Shown: positions 26,775 to 36,042, counted from the stretch's first letter. The stretch: DNA of 64,000 nt from Candidatus Choladousia intestinavium (GCA_018712785.1 DVGK01000043.1:38212-102211); one strand, 5' to 3'. The notes: generated by a model not told the origin, from the sequence alone. A program made the numbers and translations.

Positions 26775-27383
26775 TTATCTCTCCGAATGTCCGCCGATTC
26801 TCTGCTTGATATATTCTGCCACCTGGTCCATACAGACCTGCCTGTCCTGATTATTGGAAAATCTCCTCTGAATGCCTGCCTTTTGGATTTTATCTTCAGA
26901 AAAATCCTGCTGATCCGCCAGATAGCGCCGGCACACTTCATCGTAATTGGGAAACTCCTGTTTTTTTTCTCTCTTAATCGAGCGCTCCAGCCGCAGAAGA
27001 TCCTCTGCCTCGATATAAACCGGAACCACCTTGTCCTCCCCGTAATATTTTTTCATCTTTTCGTAGGATTCCAGCGTCCCCAGGGCGAGATAATTGTTTT
27101 CTTCCAGGTTTACAAATTCTCCGTGAGCAGAAAAATAGTACCAGATTCCGTGTACCGTATTGTAAGAGCGAAGCTCAATCACCTGTCCCTCCCGCTGCAT
27201 CTGCCTCAGCTTTTCTTCCGTGACAAAATGGTATTGGACTCCGTCCGTTTCTTTGGCCCGGATGGGCCTTGTGGTATACATTACAAAAGGCTTCAGATTC
27301 AGCTCCTCTCTGGAAAGCACGTCCTGATAAATCGTATCCTTTCCGGAAGAGCTTTTCCCCATGACGTAAAAAATAAGTCCCAT
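26775..27383 (-). CDS. Guanylate kinase-like protein
   Basis: The 202-residue protein has a P-loop (MGKSSSGKDT, about 8-17), the nucleotide-binding TTRPIRAKETDGVQYHFVTEE region typical of guanylate kinase, and a lid-like helix (about 125-150). Changes from standard Gmk, such as GKDT in the loop and HGIWYYFS in place of the usual YGT stretch, suggest a paralogue with a different substrate or a regulatory role. It starts three bases after the decarboxylase gene, with AGGAG upstream, and precedes holB, where Bacillus has tmk. Confidence 0.8.
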   Translation of the reverse strand: MGLIFYVMGKSSSGKDTIYQDVLSREELNLKPFVMYTTRPIRAKETDGVQYHFVTEEKLRQMQREGQVIELRSYNTVHGIWYYFSAHGEFVNLEENNYLALGTLESYEKMKKYYGEDKVVPVYIEAEDLLRLERSIKREKKQEFPNYDEVCRRYLADQQDFSEDKIQKAGIQRRFSNNQDRQVCMDQVAEYIKQRIGGHSER

Positions 27384-27386
27384 TTT

Positions 27387-28799
27387 CTACTCCTTTATCA
27401 CCCGCAGTATTTCCGCTTCCAAATCGTCCGTTCCCTGAAGAGAAAATCCCTCTCTCTTTAATTCCATAAGCCGTTCGGCCATTTCCTCCGAGATCCGTTC
27501 TCCGGGAGCCAGAATCGGAATGCCGGGCGGGTACAAAAAAATATACTCCGCAGAAATTCTCCCTCCGGAATCCTTCAGGGGAATCCTGTCCCAGGACCGA
27601 TTTGCCGCCTCTCCCGGAGGCAGAACCTTCGGATTCGGTTCCAGCGCTCTTAAGACTCCCCAGTTCTTTTTCCCCTCCGCCGCTTTCTGATCCAATTCCC
27701 GCAGGGCTTTCACAAGCCGTTCAAAGCCTTCCCGGCCGTCTCCCACAGAGGTCAGCGCGGTGGCGTATCCCGGAGCGCTCATCTCAAGCTCCAGCCTGTA
27801 ATCCTTCCGCAGCCTGCGGGCCAGATCTTCCCCGGACCATTCTGTATTCTCCAGAGAAATCACGATTTTTGACCGGTCATATCCGAAGCAGAAGAGCTTC
27901 TTCTCCTGCCCGGTTACAAGGTGCAGCCGGCGAAGCCCTTCCAGCTCCCGCCTCGTCTCCTGAAGCATTTCCACATACTTGTCGAAATATGCCCTTCCTC
28001 CCTTTTCCAGTGCTTCCACGCAGCAGTCTATGGAGGCCATAAGCACATAGCTGGGACTGCTGCTCTGAAATCCTCTCAGATACCTTCTCAGCCGTTCCCG
28101 GTCTGCCCGCCCCCCTCTCACATGAAGAAGGGCCGTCTGAGTCAGGGAAGGAAGTGTTTTGTGGAGGCTCTGGATCACCAGATCCGCTCCGCAAAAGAGG
28201 GCTTCTTCCGGAAAATACGGATGAAGCCCAAAATGTGCCCCATGGGCCTCATCCACAATGAGGATGCCGCCCCGCTTATGGACGCGCCTGGCAATCCCCC
28301 GGATGTCGGAAACCACGCCGTCATACGTAGGGGAAGTGAGAAACACAGCTCTCACATTGCCTGCCTGCCCCATGGCCCGCTCCACCTGCTCCGGAAAAAC
28401 GCTTCCGTAAATCCCCCGGACAGGATCCATTTCCGGATATAAATATTCCACATCCGCTCCCGCAAGCTCCGCGGCAAAATAAGCGGACTTATGGGAATTC
28501 CGTCCCATCAGCAGAGTCTCTCCCGGCCGGATACAGGAGGCCACAGCAGACAGAATCCCGCTGGTACTTCCGTTAATCAGAAAATACGTTTCCTCAGCGC
28601 CGAAAAAGGCTGCCGCCCGTTCCTGCGCCTGCCGCAGAATCCCCTGAGGATGGTGAAGATTATCAAACCCTTCAATCTCCGTAATATCAATCCGGTACGG
28701 ATCCCCAAACATCTCCACCCTGCGCTTATGCCCGGGCATATGAAAGGGATATTCCTCCGACCCGGCGCGTTCCTTTAAAAGTGTATATAGATTCTTCAT
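27387..28799 (-). CDS. Orn/Lys/Arg decarboxylase family protein (YaaO type)
   Basis: The 470-residue PLP enzyme has the group III decarboxylase core: PFHMPGHKR near the N-terminus, a substrate loop YFLINGSTSGILSA, the PLP-contacting IVDEAHGAHFG, and the cofactor lysine in IQSLHKTLPSLTQ at about 225. It lacks the N-terminal response-regulator-like wing of the large E. coli enzymes, as do the short clostridial and Bacillus forms. Arginine, lysine or ornithine could be the substrate, making polyamine precursors. A longer frame upstream is not coding; GGGAGAG precedes the ATG at 28799. Confidence 0.9.
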   Translation of the reverse strand: MKNLYTLLKERAGSEEYPFHMPGHKRRVEMFGDPYRIDITEIEGFDNLHHPQGILRQAQERAAAFFGAEETYFLINGSTSGILSAVASCIRPGETLLMGRNSHKSAYFAAELAGADVEYLYPEMDPVRGIYGSVFPEQVERAMGQAGNVRAVFLTSPTYDGVVSDIRGIARRVHKRGGILIVDEAHGAHFGLHPYFPEEALFCGADLVIQSLHKTLPSLTQTALLHVRGGRADRERLRRYLRGFQSSSPSYVLMASIDCCVEALEKGGRAYFDKYVEMLQETRRELEGLRRLHLVTGQEKKLFCFGYDRSKIVISLENTEWSGEDLARRLRKDYRLELEMSAPGYATALTSVGDGREGFERLVKALRELDQKAAEGKKNWGVLRALEPNPKVLPPGEAANRSWDRIPLKDSGGRISAEYIFLYPPGIPILAPGERISEEMAERLMELKREGFSLQGTDDLEAEILRVIKE

Positions 28800-28815
28800 C
28801 TGTATCTCTCCCTGT

Positions 28816-29631
28816 TTAGAAATCCTCCAGTGTCCCAAAGCGGTAACCCATCTCTTTCCACCTGCCAAGAAGCTCATCCATGATTTCTCCGTTTGTATCA
28901 GAAGTATTGTGCAGAAGCACAATAGCTCCGGGATGGATTCTCCCCAGAAGCTTTTCAAAGGCCTCTTCCCTGGAAGGCTGCTGGTCCTGATACCAGTCCA
29001 CGTAGGCAAGACTCCAGAAAAAGGTCTTATACCCAAGCTCTTTCGCAAGGCGCAGACTGTTTTCGCTGTATGTTCCCTGGGGCGGCCTGAAATACGGCTT
29101 CATCTCTTCCCCTGTAATTTCCTGATACAAAGCTTCCACCGGCTCCAGCTCCTCGGCGAAGGATTCCAGACTCGTAATCCGGCTCATATCCGGATGATCC
29201 ATGGAATGATTTCCTATGGTGTGCCCCTCCTGAACCATTCTCCGAATCAGCTCCGGATTATCAGAGAGAAAATTACCCACGGCAAAAAATGTCGCTTTCA
29301 CCCCATGCTTGTTCAGCGCGTCCAGAATCCTGGGCGTGTTTCCATTCTCATATCCGCAGTCGAAAGTAAGATAAAGAATCTTCTCATCTGTATCTTTTAC
29401 GTAGTAAGCATCATAGCCTTCCAGCTCCTGGAGACTTGCGTTGCCCACCGGCGTTTCCCCTTCTTCCTGGAAGCTCAGGCCCCAGCTTCCTTCCGAAAAA
29501 ACCGGGATCGTCTCTGTCGACGCCTGCTCCCTGACTCTGGCTGCCAGCTGGCCGCACAAAAAAGCGGCAGCGAAAAGCAAAACTGTTATGAAGACGTTTC
29601 CGGGAAATCTTCCAGTCTTTCCGGCTTCCAT
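28816..29631 (-). CDS. PdaA-like polysaccharide deacetylase (spore cortex)
   Basis: The 271-residue protein has one N-terminal membrane or signal helix (about 13-33) and a NodB domain with all motifs: LTFDCGYENGNT (MT1), GNHSMDHPDM (MT2) and FRPPQGTYS (MT3). Sequence and spacing match PdaA, which removes the acetyl group from muramic acid on the path to muramic-delta-lactam, needed for germination-competent cortex. It therefore supports a spore-forming host. The ATG at 29631 follows GGAG; a GTG two codons earlier overlaps that site. It lies downstream of the small transporter pair. Confidence 0.9.
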   Translation of the reverse strand: MEAGKTGRFPGNVFITVLLFAAAFLCGQLAARVREQASTETIPVFSEGSWGLSFQEEGETPVGNASLQELEGYDAYYVKDTDEKILYLTFDCGYENGNTPRILDALNKHGVKATFFAVGNFLSDNPELIRRMVQEGHTIGNHSMDHPDMSRITSLESFAEELEPVEALYQEITGEEMKPYFRPPQGTYSENSLRLAKELGYKTFFWSLAYVDWYQDQQPSREEAFEKLLGRIHPGAIVLLHNTSDTNGEIMDELLGRWKEMGYRFGTLEDF

Positions 29632-29747
29632 TCCCACTCCGTTTCCGCATCCCGCAAAGCCCTGGAAGGTTTTGCCGGATGCCCTCCGTTTATCATAACT
29701 ATATTGCTTTTCCCGCCATTTTATTCCCGCTGCCGACGAGCCGGCCG

Positions 29748-30083
29748 TCAGAGTGTATAAATCAGCACTCCGGCGATGATAATCAGATTTCCCACCAGCT
29801 GCCCTTTGGAAAACCGCTCCTTTAAAAGCAGCCAGGAGAGAAGCATTACAAAAACATAGCTGAAGGTATCTATGACAGCCCCGTACTTCATATCCACCTT
29901 TGTATAGGCGTATGTGTTGGCAAGAAGCACGGTAAACGCGATTCCATAAGCTGTGATTACCCGCCAGTTCAGATATTCAAAAATCCACCGGGAGTATTTT
30001 TTCCCTGCGCTTTGCTTCAGCAGCACCTGAGAGATGGCTGTAAAAAAAGTCGCCGCAAACATAATCAGTAGATATGGTTCCAT
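29748..30083 (-). CDS. ArnE/F-like small EamA-family transporter subunit (second of pair)
   Basis: The 111-residue protein has four membrane helices (about 2-22, 38-57, 66-86, 91-110), the size of one SMR or ArnE/F unit. TYAYTKVDMKYGAVIDTFSYVFVMLLSWLLLKERFSKGQ matches the EamA half-domain. It starts three bases after the stop of a homologous 123-residue gene, so the two likely form a heterodimer. In the lipid A pathway ArnE and ArnF flip undecaprenyl-phosphate-aminoarabinose; a lipid-linked sugar is the natural guess here, given the adjoining glycosyltransferase. Confidence 0.8.
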   Translation of the reverse strand: MEPYLLIMFAATFFTAISQVLLKQSAGKKYSRWIFEYLNWRVITAYGIAFTVLLANTYAYTKVDMKYGAVIDTFSYVFVMLLSWLLLKERFSKGQLVGNLIIIAGVLIYTL

Positions 30084-30086
30084 GTT

Positions 30087-30458
30087 CTATGCCTCTTCCT
30101 TCCTTTTCTCCCCGCTTAGAGATACGATCACAACCCCTGCCAGCACCACCAGAAGTCCAATGATATTCCGGGGCGTCAGAGTTTCTCCGAAGAAAAGCAC
30201 GGCCCAGATCTGACTCCACAGCAGATATACGCTGCGGTTGGCGTACCCGATATTCAGATCGAACCGTTTGATCACCTTCTGCCAGCACAGGGCGTAAACG
30301 AGACAGTCCAAAAACATAAGAAAAACAAACACATAGAGCATGGGGTTTCCAAGTCCGCCCTCATTAAACTGATTCGAGGCCGACTTGGAAAAAACGCTGG
30401 TAAAGGAAAACAAAACCACGCTCAGATGCAGAAAAATATAATCTCTTATTTTCCCCAT
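30087..30458 (-). CDS. ArnE/F-like small EamA-family transporter subunit (first of pair)
   Basis: This 123-residue four-helix protein ends with a short charged tail (SGEKRKEEA). LNIGYANRSVYLLWSQIWAVLFFGETLTPRNIIGLLVVLAG is the EamA/SMR signature region. The ATG overlaps the ATP-grasp stop by 13 bases and has GGAGG upstream, so translation is coupled. It is similar in size and topology to the next gene, consistent with an inverted-topology pair acting as a lipid-linked sugar flippase rather than a drug pump. Confidence 0.8.
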   Translation of the reverse strand: MGKIRDYIFLHLSVVLFSFTSVFSKSASNQFNEGGLGNPMLYVFVFLMFLDCLVYALCWQKVIKRFDLNIGYANRSVYLLWSQIWAVLFFGETLTPRNIIGLLVVLAGVVIVSLSGEKRKEEA

Positions 30459-31669
30459 AATTCCTCCAGTGAAATGCCGTTCACCTCAATGCAGCCATAC
30501 ACCCTGGCCACTGTCTCGTCCAGCTCCTCCACACTCTCCGCTCTGGCCACTACATGTCCGATTCGGGTGGTGCCATTCTGCATAGCCTCCACCGGATGCC
30601 CCACAGGATAGTCTAGGGCAATCTCAACGCCCTCCCTGCGAAGCTCCTCAAGCTCCTTAAGGTTTACCCCCGTAATCTTTCCGTCTACCGGGCTCATCAG
30701 AAGCTTTGCCATGCAGTGAACTCCCGGACGCTCCGGCGAAAAATCAAGGGTTTCTCCCAGGGCATTCTGAAGAATTTTTTTATAGAAATCAAATCCATAA
30801 TACATGGAGATCAGCTCCGGAATACAAGTGGCGCCGGTCCGTCCGCCCATCTCGATCATCCATACCTGCTCCCCGTCCACAAACACATCCGCGTTCACGG
30901 AACAGTTGTTTAAATCCAGGGCCTTTACCGCCAGCTCCATCTCTTCTCTCAGCCTCTGCTGCACCTTCTCAGAGCCCCGGTAAGGGAAACCATGCCCTGC
31001 GGGAATGGTAATCTTCTCGCTGTGGTAGACAAACTTCTCATGAGGCGCGAAGAAGACCAGCCTATGGTTCTGCACCACTCCGTCCACCCCGATCTCTGTC
31101 CCCGAAAGCATCTCCTCCACCAGAACGTAATCCTTATCCGAGCGCTCCAGGGCACAGCGAAAGGCCTCCTTCAAGCCGGCAGGTTCTCTGACAATAGAAA
31201 TCCCCCGGCTCCCGGAGCTGTCCACTCTTTTTACCACCACCGGGAAGCCCAGCTCTCCGGCAGCCCACGTCACATCCTCCAGACTCCGCGCTTTATAAAA
31301 CCGGGCCGCCGATACGCCCTCTGAAAAAAACGCCTCTTTCATAGCCGCTTTATCTGTTGCCCGGCGGGCCGCCTCCTCTGAGAGACCTGAAAGCCCCAGC
31401 TTCTCACACACATACCCAATGGTAGATACCGCCACATCCGTTCCCGTCGTACAGATACCGTCCACTGCCTCTTCCCTGCATGTCCTCAGGATTCCTTCTT
31501 TATCTCTTGTATTAATATAATACACCTTATCCGCCAGGGCAAATCCCGGGTAATCTCCGGAAATACTGGCCACCAGGGTATACAGTCCCATAGCCTTTGC
31601 CGCCCGGATCAGGGGAACCTGATACACGCTGGCCCCCAATATCATAATTTTCTTTTTCTTCTTTTCCAT
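30446..31669 (-). CDS. ATP-grasp carboxylate-amine ligase-like protein
   Basis: The 407-residue protein has an N-terminal Rossmann-like pre-ATP-grasp region (KIMILGASVYQVPLIRAAKAMG), then the ATP-grasp fold: FPVVVKRVDSSGSRGISIV (about 145-163), YVLVEEMLSGTEIGVDGVV, and the Mg-binding QVWMIEMGGRTGATCIPEL. Such enzymes join a carboxylate to an amine through an acyl phosphate. Within an operon for a lipid-carrier glycosyltransferase and flippase, it could attach an amino acid to a sugar or make an activated dipeptide; this is inference. The ATG at 31669 is weakly preferred; a TTG at 31729 directly follows the previous stop. Confidence 0.8.
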   Translation of the reverse strand: MEKKKKKIMILGASVYQVPLIRAAKAMGLYTLVASISGDYPGFALADKVYYINTRDKEGILRTCREEAVDGICTTGTDVAVSTIGYVCEKLGLSGLSEEAARRATDKAAMKEAFFSEGVSAARFYKARSLEDVTWAAGELGFPVVVKRVDSSGSRGISIVREPAGLKEAFRCALERSDKDYVLVEEMLSGTEIGVDGVVQNHRLVFFAPHEKFVYHSEKITIPAGHGFPYRGSEKVQQRLREEMELAVKALDLNNCSVNADVFVDGEQVWMIEMGGRTGATCIPELISMYYGFDFYKKILQNALGETLDFSPERPGVHCMAKLLMSPVDGKITGVNLKELEELRREGVEIALDYPVGHPVEAMQNGTTRIGHVVARAESVEELDETVARVYGCIEVNGISLEELWGK

Positions 31670-31729
31670 TCCTTTGCTATTATCTTTCCTTCTGCTGTTT
31701 TTGTGCAGCCGTTTATACGCTTCCGACAA

Positions 31730-32737
31730 TTACATGTCTTTTTTCTCCGGGTCTTCCTCATTTCCAGGCTCGGCGGCTGCCGCCACAAGACTCTGAATCT
31801 GCTCCTTCAGTCCCTTGCCGCTGTTTATCGTCTCTCTTACTATGTACTGGGGCGTATTATTTAAAATCAGAATAATCTTCCCCAGATACTCCCCTACAAT
31901 CCCCAGAACCATCAGGATCAGTCCGAAAAATACTACCATCACACAGAGCGTTGAAGACCATCCTACCGTCATATCCGGATGAAGGATCTTGTTGATCACC
32001 ACCAGGATGGCAATCACCGCCCCGGCAAAGGCAGAGAACATTCCCATGAAAAAGGAAATCCTTAAAGGAATCACTGAAAAGTTCCAATATGCGAGCCAGA
32101 GATTGATGAGTTTTTTCAATGTATAATTGGAAGTGCCGTATTCTCTCTTAAAATGCTCCACTTCAACGTTGCCGATGTTGTGGGTGACACGGTAAAAAAT
32201 CCCGTCAATATAGGGATTAAAGCTGTCGTATTTGATCACCTCATCCCGAACCTTCCGGGTAATAATCCAGAAATTACTGGAGATAATCTCCTTGGGGCGG
32301 TTCAGCATAATCCTGGAGGTGACCTCGTTCAGCTTGCTGGTAAGGTTCTTCACTGGCGAATTCTTTTTGGCCGGATAGATTCCGTAAACCAGATCGAATC
32401 CCTCTTCCATCTTATGGATCAGTTTAAAGATCTGGGAGGGATGCGTCTGCATATCGTCATCCATCCCCAGCACATAATCACCATTCGTATAATGAAGGGC
32501 AGCCATCAGCGCATTGTGCTGTCCAAAATTGCGCATCAGATTCACGCCGCAGACATTCGGATACTTCTGTCCCAGCCTTTGGATCTCTCTGTACGTCCCG
32601 TCTGCGGAGCCGTCATTTACAAGGACGAACTCACAGGAATATTTATCCTGGGCGGCGAATTCCGCCATGACCATCTCCGTCACCTTAGCAATCGTCTTTT
32701 CTGAATAATAGCACGGTATTACAATTGAAATCAGCAT
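31730..32737 (-). CDS. ArnC/GtrB/DPM1-like polyprenyl-phosphate glycosyltransferase
   Basis: This 335-residue GT2 enzyme has the N-terminal ISIVIPCYYSEKTIAKV start, EFVLVNDGSADGT, and the catalytic MDDDMQTHP motif at about 94-102. Two C-terminal membrane helices (about 225-250 and 260-285) anchor it, as in ArnC and GtrB, which transfer a sugar from a nucleotide donor to undecaprenyl phosphate on the inner face. The two downstream ArnE/F-like proteins would then flip the product. No polymer-side GT-C transferase is nearby. The ATG at 32737 is preferred over a TTG at 32761. Confidence 0.88.
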   Translation of the reverse strand: MLISIVIPCYYSEKTIAKVTEMVMAEFAAQDKYSCEFVLVNDGSADGTYREIQRLGQKYPNVCGVNLMRNFGQHNALMAALHYTNGDYVLGMDDDMQTHPSQIFKLIHKMEEGFDLVYGIYPAKKNSPVKNLTSKLNEVTSRIMLNRPKEIISSNFWIITRKVRDEVIKYDSFNPYIDGIFYRVTHNIGNVEVEHFKREYGTSNYTLKKLINLWLAYWNFSVIPLRISFFMGMFSAFAGAVIAILVVINKILHPDMTVGWSSTLCVMVVFFGLILMVLGIVGEYLGKIILILNNTPQYIVRETINSGKGLKEQIQSLVAAAAEPGNEEDPEKKDM

Positions 32738-32757
32738 AATTTCCCGCGGCTCCCTTA

Positions 32758-33723
32758 TCAAAGAGAAGCCTTCTCCCTCTTGGTTAAATAATCATAAAAT
32801 AAAGGTCCTCCGCCTGTATGGAGAAATAAAACCTTCTTTCCCTCAACCTGTTTCTCCTTCAGGTATTCTTTCATTCCCCAGAACGCTTTTGCCGTATACA
32901 CCGGATCCAGCGCTACTCCGTCCCGGCAGTATACTTCCCTGACGCACGCTTCAATCCGCACATCGTATCTGCCGTATCCTCCCTGACGGTACTGGTCTAA
33001 GAGATGGATTTCCTTCTGATAATCTTCCGGAAGACTCTTTCCGGTCTTTTCAAAATAAGAAGCGACTCCTTCCCGCACCACCTCTCTGGCCCGTCCGTAT
33101 TCCCTGGAAGAAATCATCACTCCCATAATGGAAGCTTCCCCTCCCATAAGGAGTTTTCCGCAGATCAGGCCGCTCTGCGTGGCGCCTGTCCCAGAGGGGA
33201 GAAAGATATAATCAAAGGAAAAGCCCCGGCGCCGCTCATATTCCCGAATTTCCTTATAAGCCTCCGCATAGGCGCCTGCTGCCGTCCCTTCATTTCCGGT
33301 GCCGTACTTGTTTCCGAAAATATAGTACGGCGCCATTCCCCGGGCCTTTTGCCGGTTCATGACCTCTTCCACAGCCGCCGCGATTTCCTGCTTCCTGCAG
33401 TGTACAATCTCTGTACCAGTCCAATCCACCAGCAAGGTGTTATTTGTAATCTCCTGCTCCTCTCCATCCTCATGAGAACAGATCATAACACAGGGCACTC
33501 CCCGGCTTTTGCAGAGAGCTGACAGAACACGGCACAGATTCGAATGACGGCTGCCGTAAATAACCATGCAGTCGCATCCTTTCTGTTTCATATCGTCAAA
33601 AAATGCCTCTCCGATCCGTACTTTATTTCCTCCCATAGAAAATGGAAGCAGATCCTCCCTTTTTATATACAGCTCGTTGGAATCCTCCGGTTCCCCTGCC
33701 ATACGCAAGATCGGCGTCTCCAT
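32758..33723 (-). CDS. PLP-dependent D-cysteine desulfhydrase/ACC deaminase family enzyme
   Basis: The 321-residue fold-type II PLP enzyme has YIKREDLLPFSMGGNKVRIGE, with the cofactor lysine in GGNK (about residue 34), a substrate loop YGSRHSNLCRVLSALC, and the phosphate-binding LPSGTGATQSGLI. Family members deaminate D-cysteine or 1-aminocyclopropane carboxylate, or racemise amino acids. As first gene of an envelope-type operon with an ATP-grasp ligase it might provide or remove a D-amino acid; that is speculative. GGAGG precedes the ATG. Confidence 0.82.
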   Translation of the reverse strand: METPILRMAGEPEDSNELYIKREDLLPFSMGGNKVRIGEAFFDDMKQKGCDCMVIYGSRHSNLCRVLSALCKSRGVPCVMICSHEDGEEQEITNNTLLVDWTGTEIVHCRKQEIAAAVEEVMNRQKARGMAPYYIFGNKYGTGNEGTAAGAYAEAYKEIREYERRRGFSFDYIFLPSGTGATQSGLICGKLLMGGEASIMGVMISSREYGRAREVVREGVASYFEKTGKSLPEDYQKEIHLLDQYRQGGYGRYDVRIEACVREVYCRDGVALDPVYTAKAFWGMKEYLKEKQVEGKKVLFLHTGGGPLFYDYLTKREKASL

Positions 33724-33864
33724 CTACTCTTCCTCCCTGTCTTTCATACAGCGGTCCTGATACCCGGACCGCCGGGCTTTTATCCTGTTTTCAAACTCCG
33801 CCTTTCACTGAGATTGATTATAAATCATTTCCTTATAAGGCGCAAGTAGAGATCCGTTTCTGCT

Positions 33865-35559
33865 CTACTGTATATTCTCTGAGATGATTTCCCATACAAA
33901 GTCCTGTTCATTTCCCAGCACCCAGGCTGCTATGCCGCCCAGATCATATTCCGAAACCAGACTGGCCCTGGCCGCCACCGAGTTCTCGTCTTCCAGCCAG
34001 ATCTGACAGAGCCTTCCCTGTGAATCCGTCCACTGGGCGTACTGCTGTCCCGTAGACTCATCATAAGAGGAGGTCACACCATTTTCCGTCAGAAGCTGCT
34101 CCGCTTGATCCATGGTAACCGCCTCGCTGGTCACAGAAGCGCTGCCATCCTCCAGGGTCTCCGTGTACCATACCCTTGAATAAAAGGGAATCGCGCTGAC
34201 CAGCTTCTCCTTCGGCACTTCAGTAAGCATATTCTGAATTCCGGTAATTTCAAAATCAAGAGAAGCCACGCTCCCCACAATATCGGAGCCGGCATAGTGC
34301 TCATCATATCCCATCATAATCACGTAATCGCAGACCACTCCCAGCTCCTCCCTGTTGTAATGGCTGGAAAAGTCCATAGGAACCGGAACGTCCACAGACA
34401 GATAAATGCCGTTTTGGCGGCAGAGGATCGAAAGCTCTCTCATAAACTGTACGTAAGAGGGGCCTGCCTCCTGGGCGATCCCTTCAAAATCTATATTGAT
34501 GCCGTCAAAGCCGATCTCCCCGGCCTGAGAGACCAGATACTCCTGGACCTTCTGTCTGGCCTGCCTGGAAGCCAGCAGCTCCGTGGTGCTGACGTTCTCG
34601 CTGAAATTACTGATCAGGGCCCACACCTGAAGCCCCTTCGCATGGGCCTCTTCCACATAGGAGGCATCCGCGTAGGAGTCAATATTCCCTTCGTTATCAG
34701 AAAGGAAATACCAGGTGGGTGAAATCACATTTACCCCGGTCATATTTGCCGTATCGTCGGAAAGGTTCCCGTTCATCTCCGGATAATTAATCTGATGCCA
34801 CACCAGGTTTACCCTGCCCTCCAAAGAAAGGCTGGTATATTCTTCTCCCTGCCAGTAAGTATCCCTCTGGGTAGGGTAAAAATCCCTGAGGCTGCTGTTC
34901 CTTATGTAGCCGATGTAGCCGTCCTCCGTAAGCACCTGGGACCAGTCCTCCATCTCCTCCAGCACAGTCACAAGACTGCCGCCTGAAACCTCTGTAAGGA
35001 TGGGGCTTTTAATTCCGCCCTGATACCGAACCGCCGCGTCTCTCCTTACCTCTGCCGTAGTTACCTCTCTGCTTCCGAAAGTAATCACAATCCGATTCGG
35101 CTCATTGAAGCTTTCGTATTTCATATCTGTATATTGGCACAGAAAATCCAGAGACATATATATGCTTCCAAAAGCATTTCTTAAAATCTCCCTTTCCGCG
35201 TCCATGGTCTCGCCGCCGGCTGTATACGTACTCCCTCCCACAGGAATCTCATAGATTTCCGAAGGAGTGGTATACAGCATCAGCTGCGCAGACTCATCCC
35301 AGTAAAATCTGCTGTTCAGTTCGTCCTGCACAAGAGCGTAATTCACATAAATACCATCGTCATAAACCAAAGCCCTCTCCTGAACCAGATGATCTTCCAC
35401 AATGACCGCCGCTTCCCCGTTATCCAGAGCGCCAAAATATTCTTCACTGCTCATGCGTTCAGAAGTAGGCATATATCTTCTTATGAGAAAAACCCCGGCG
35501 GCCAGCGCTGCCGCGAAGATCAGGATTCCCGCTCCCATAAGCATTCTCTTTTTTTTCAT
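33865..35559 (-). CDS. GH18 family protein with N-terminal anchor
   Basis: The 564-residue protein has a membrane helix (about 8-27), a copper-amine-oxidase-like/SH3-type beta region (about 30-225) and a GH18 catalytic domain (about 240-555). The GH18 motif DxxDxDxE appears as GFDGINIDFEGI, with the catalytic glutamate in DFE. Such proteins in spore-formers include cortex-lytic SleL/YaaH-type hydrolases of N-acetylglucosamine linkages. The target here, spore cortex or vegetative wall, is not certain. The ATG at 35559 is chosen because the longer frame has no ribosome binding site. Confidence 0.85.
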   Translation of the reverse strand: MKKKRMLMGAGILIFAAALAAGVFLIRRYMPTSERMSSEEYFGALDNGEAAVIVEDHLVQERALVYDDGIYVNYALVQDELNSRFYWDESAQLMLYTTPSEIYEIPVGGSTYTAGGETMDAEREILRNAFGSIYMSLDFLCQYTDMKYESFNEPNRIVITFGSREVTTAEVRRDAAVRYQGGIKSPILTEVSGGSLVTVLEEMEDWSQVLTEDGYIGYIRNSSLRDFYPTQRDTYWQGEEYTSLSLEGRVNLVWHQINYPEMNGNLSDDTANMTGVNVISPTWYFLSDNEGNIDSYADASYVEEAHAKGLQVWALISNFSENVSTTELLASRQARQKVQEYLVSQAGEIGFDGINIDFEGIAQEAGPSYVQFMRELSILCRQNGIYLSVDVPVPMDFSSHYNREELGVVCDYVIMMGYDEHYAGSDIVGSVASLDFEITGIQNMLTEVPKEKLVSAIPFYSRVWYTETLEDGSASVTSEAVTMDQAEQLLTENGVTSSYDESTGQQYAQWTDSQGRLCQIWLEDENSVAARASLVSEYDLGGIAAWVLGNEQDFVWEIISENIQ

Positions 35560-35766
35560 TCTGCTGTACGTCCCCCTTAAAAACATTTGACGGCTGCCGC
35601 ATATATTGTTTTCGGCCGCCTCTGTATACAGACCGCTTCTATGCGGCTGTTCACGTAATTATATCAGTTCTCCCAGGAATCGTCATTATTTTCATAAAAA
35701 AATAAGATATTCTGCTTCCGTCACAGGGGACTGCGAACGACTGCAAGTGCTCCTCCTTTCTCCGTT

Positions 35767-36042
35767 CTAATTGGTTTTTATTTTAATAAAGTTAATCTTC
35801 CGGATTCTCTGGTCCTCATCTCCGATAAAATCACGCATATAATTTGTCTCTTCTGCCAACATGCAGGCTGAGACGATCTCCTCCGGCCTGCTGGGCTTTC
35901 CATCCAGATACAGGGATGTCCCTTCTCTTTCGTACTCCCGAAGCTCCCGCATAAAGGCAAGGGCTTTTCTATCCTTAAGCCTGTGCCCCGGAGTTCTTCG
36001 GGGCTGTCGTTTCTGGTTGTCTTTTTTTCTGTGTTTCTCCAC
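35767..36042 (-). CDS. Small conserved-looking hypothetical protein
   Basis: This 91-residue soluble protein has a very basic N-terminus (KHRKKDNQKRQPRRTPGHRLKDRK) and a mixed C-terminal half containing LYLDGKPSRPEEIVSACMLAEETNYMRDF. The latter reads like a folded domain, and the GTG start has AAAGG upstream, so I take it as a gene. I do not recognise a named family. It sits alone between the GH18 gene and a non-coding stretch. Confidence 0.6.
   Translation of the reverse strand: MEKHRKKDNQKRQPRRTPGHRLKDRKALAFMRELREYEREGTSLYLDGKPSRPEEIVSACMLAEETNYMRDFIGDEDQRIRKINFIKIKTN

Noticed and set aside
26657..26941. N-terminal extension of holB
   Set aside because: It would overlap the guanylate kinase-like gene and lacks a ribosome binding site; the clamp-loader fold starts at 26656.
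28800..29048. N-terminal extension of the decarboxylase
   Set aside because: It overlaps pdaA coding sequence; the ATG at 28799 has a ribosome binding site and starts the family's N-terminus.
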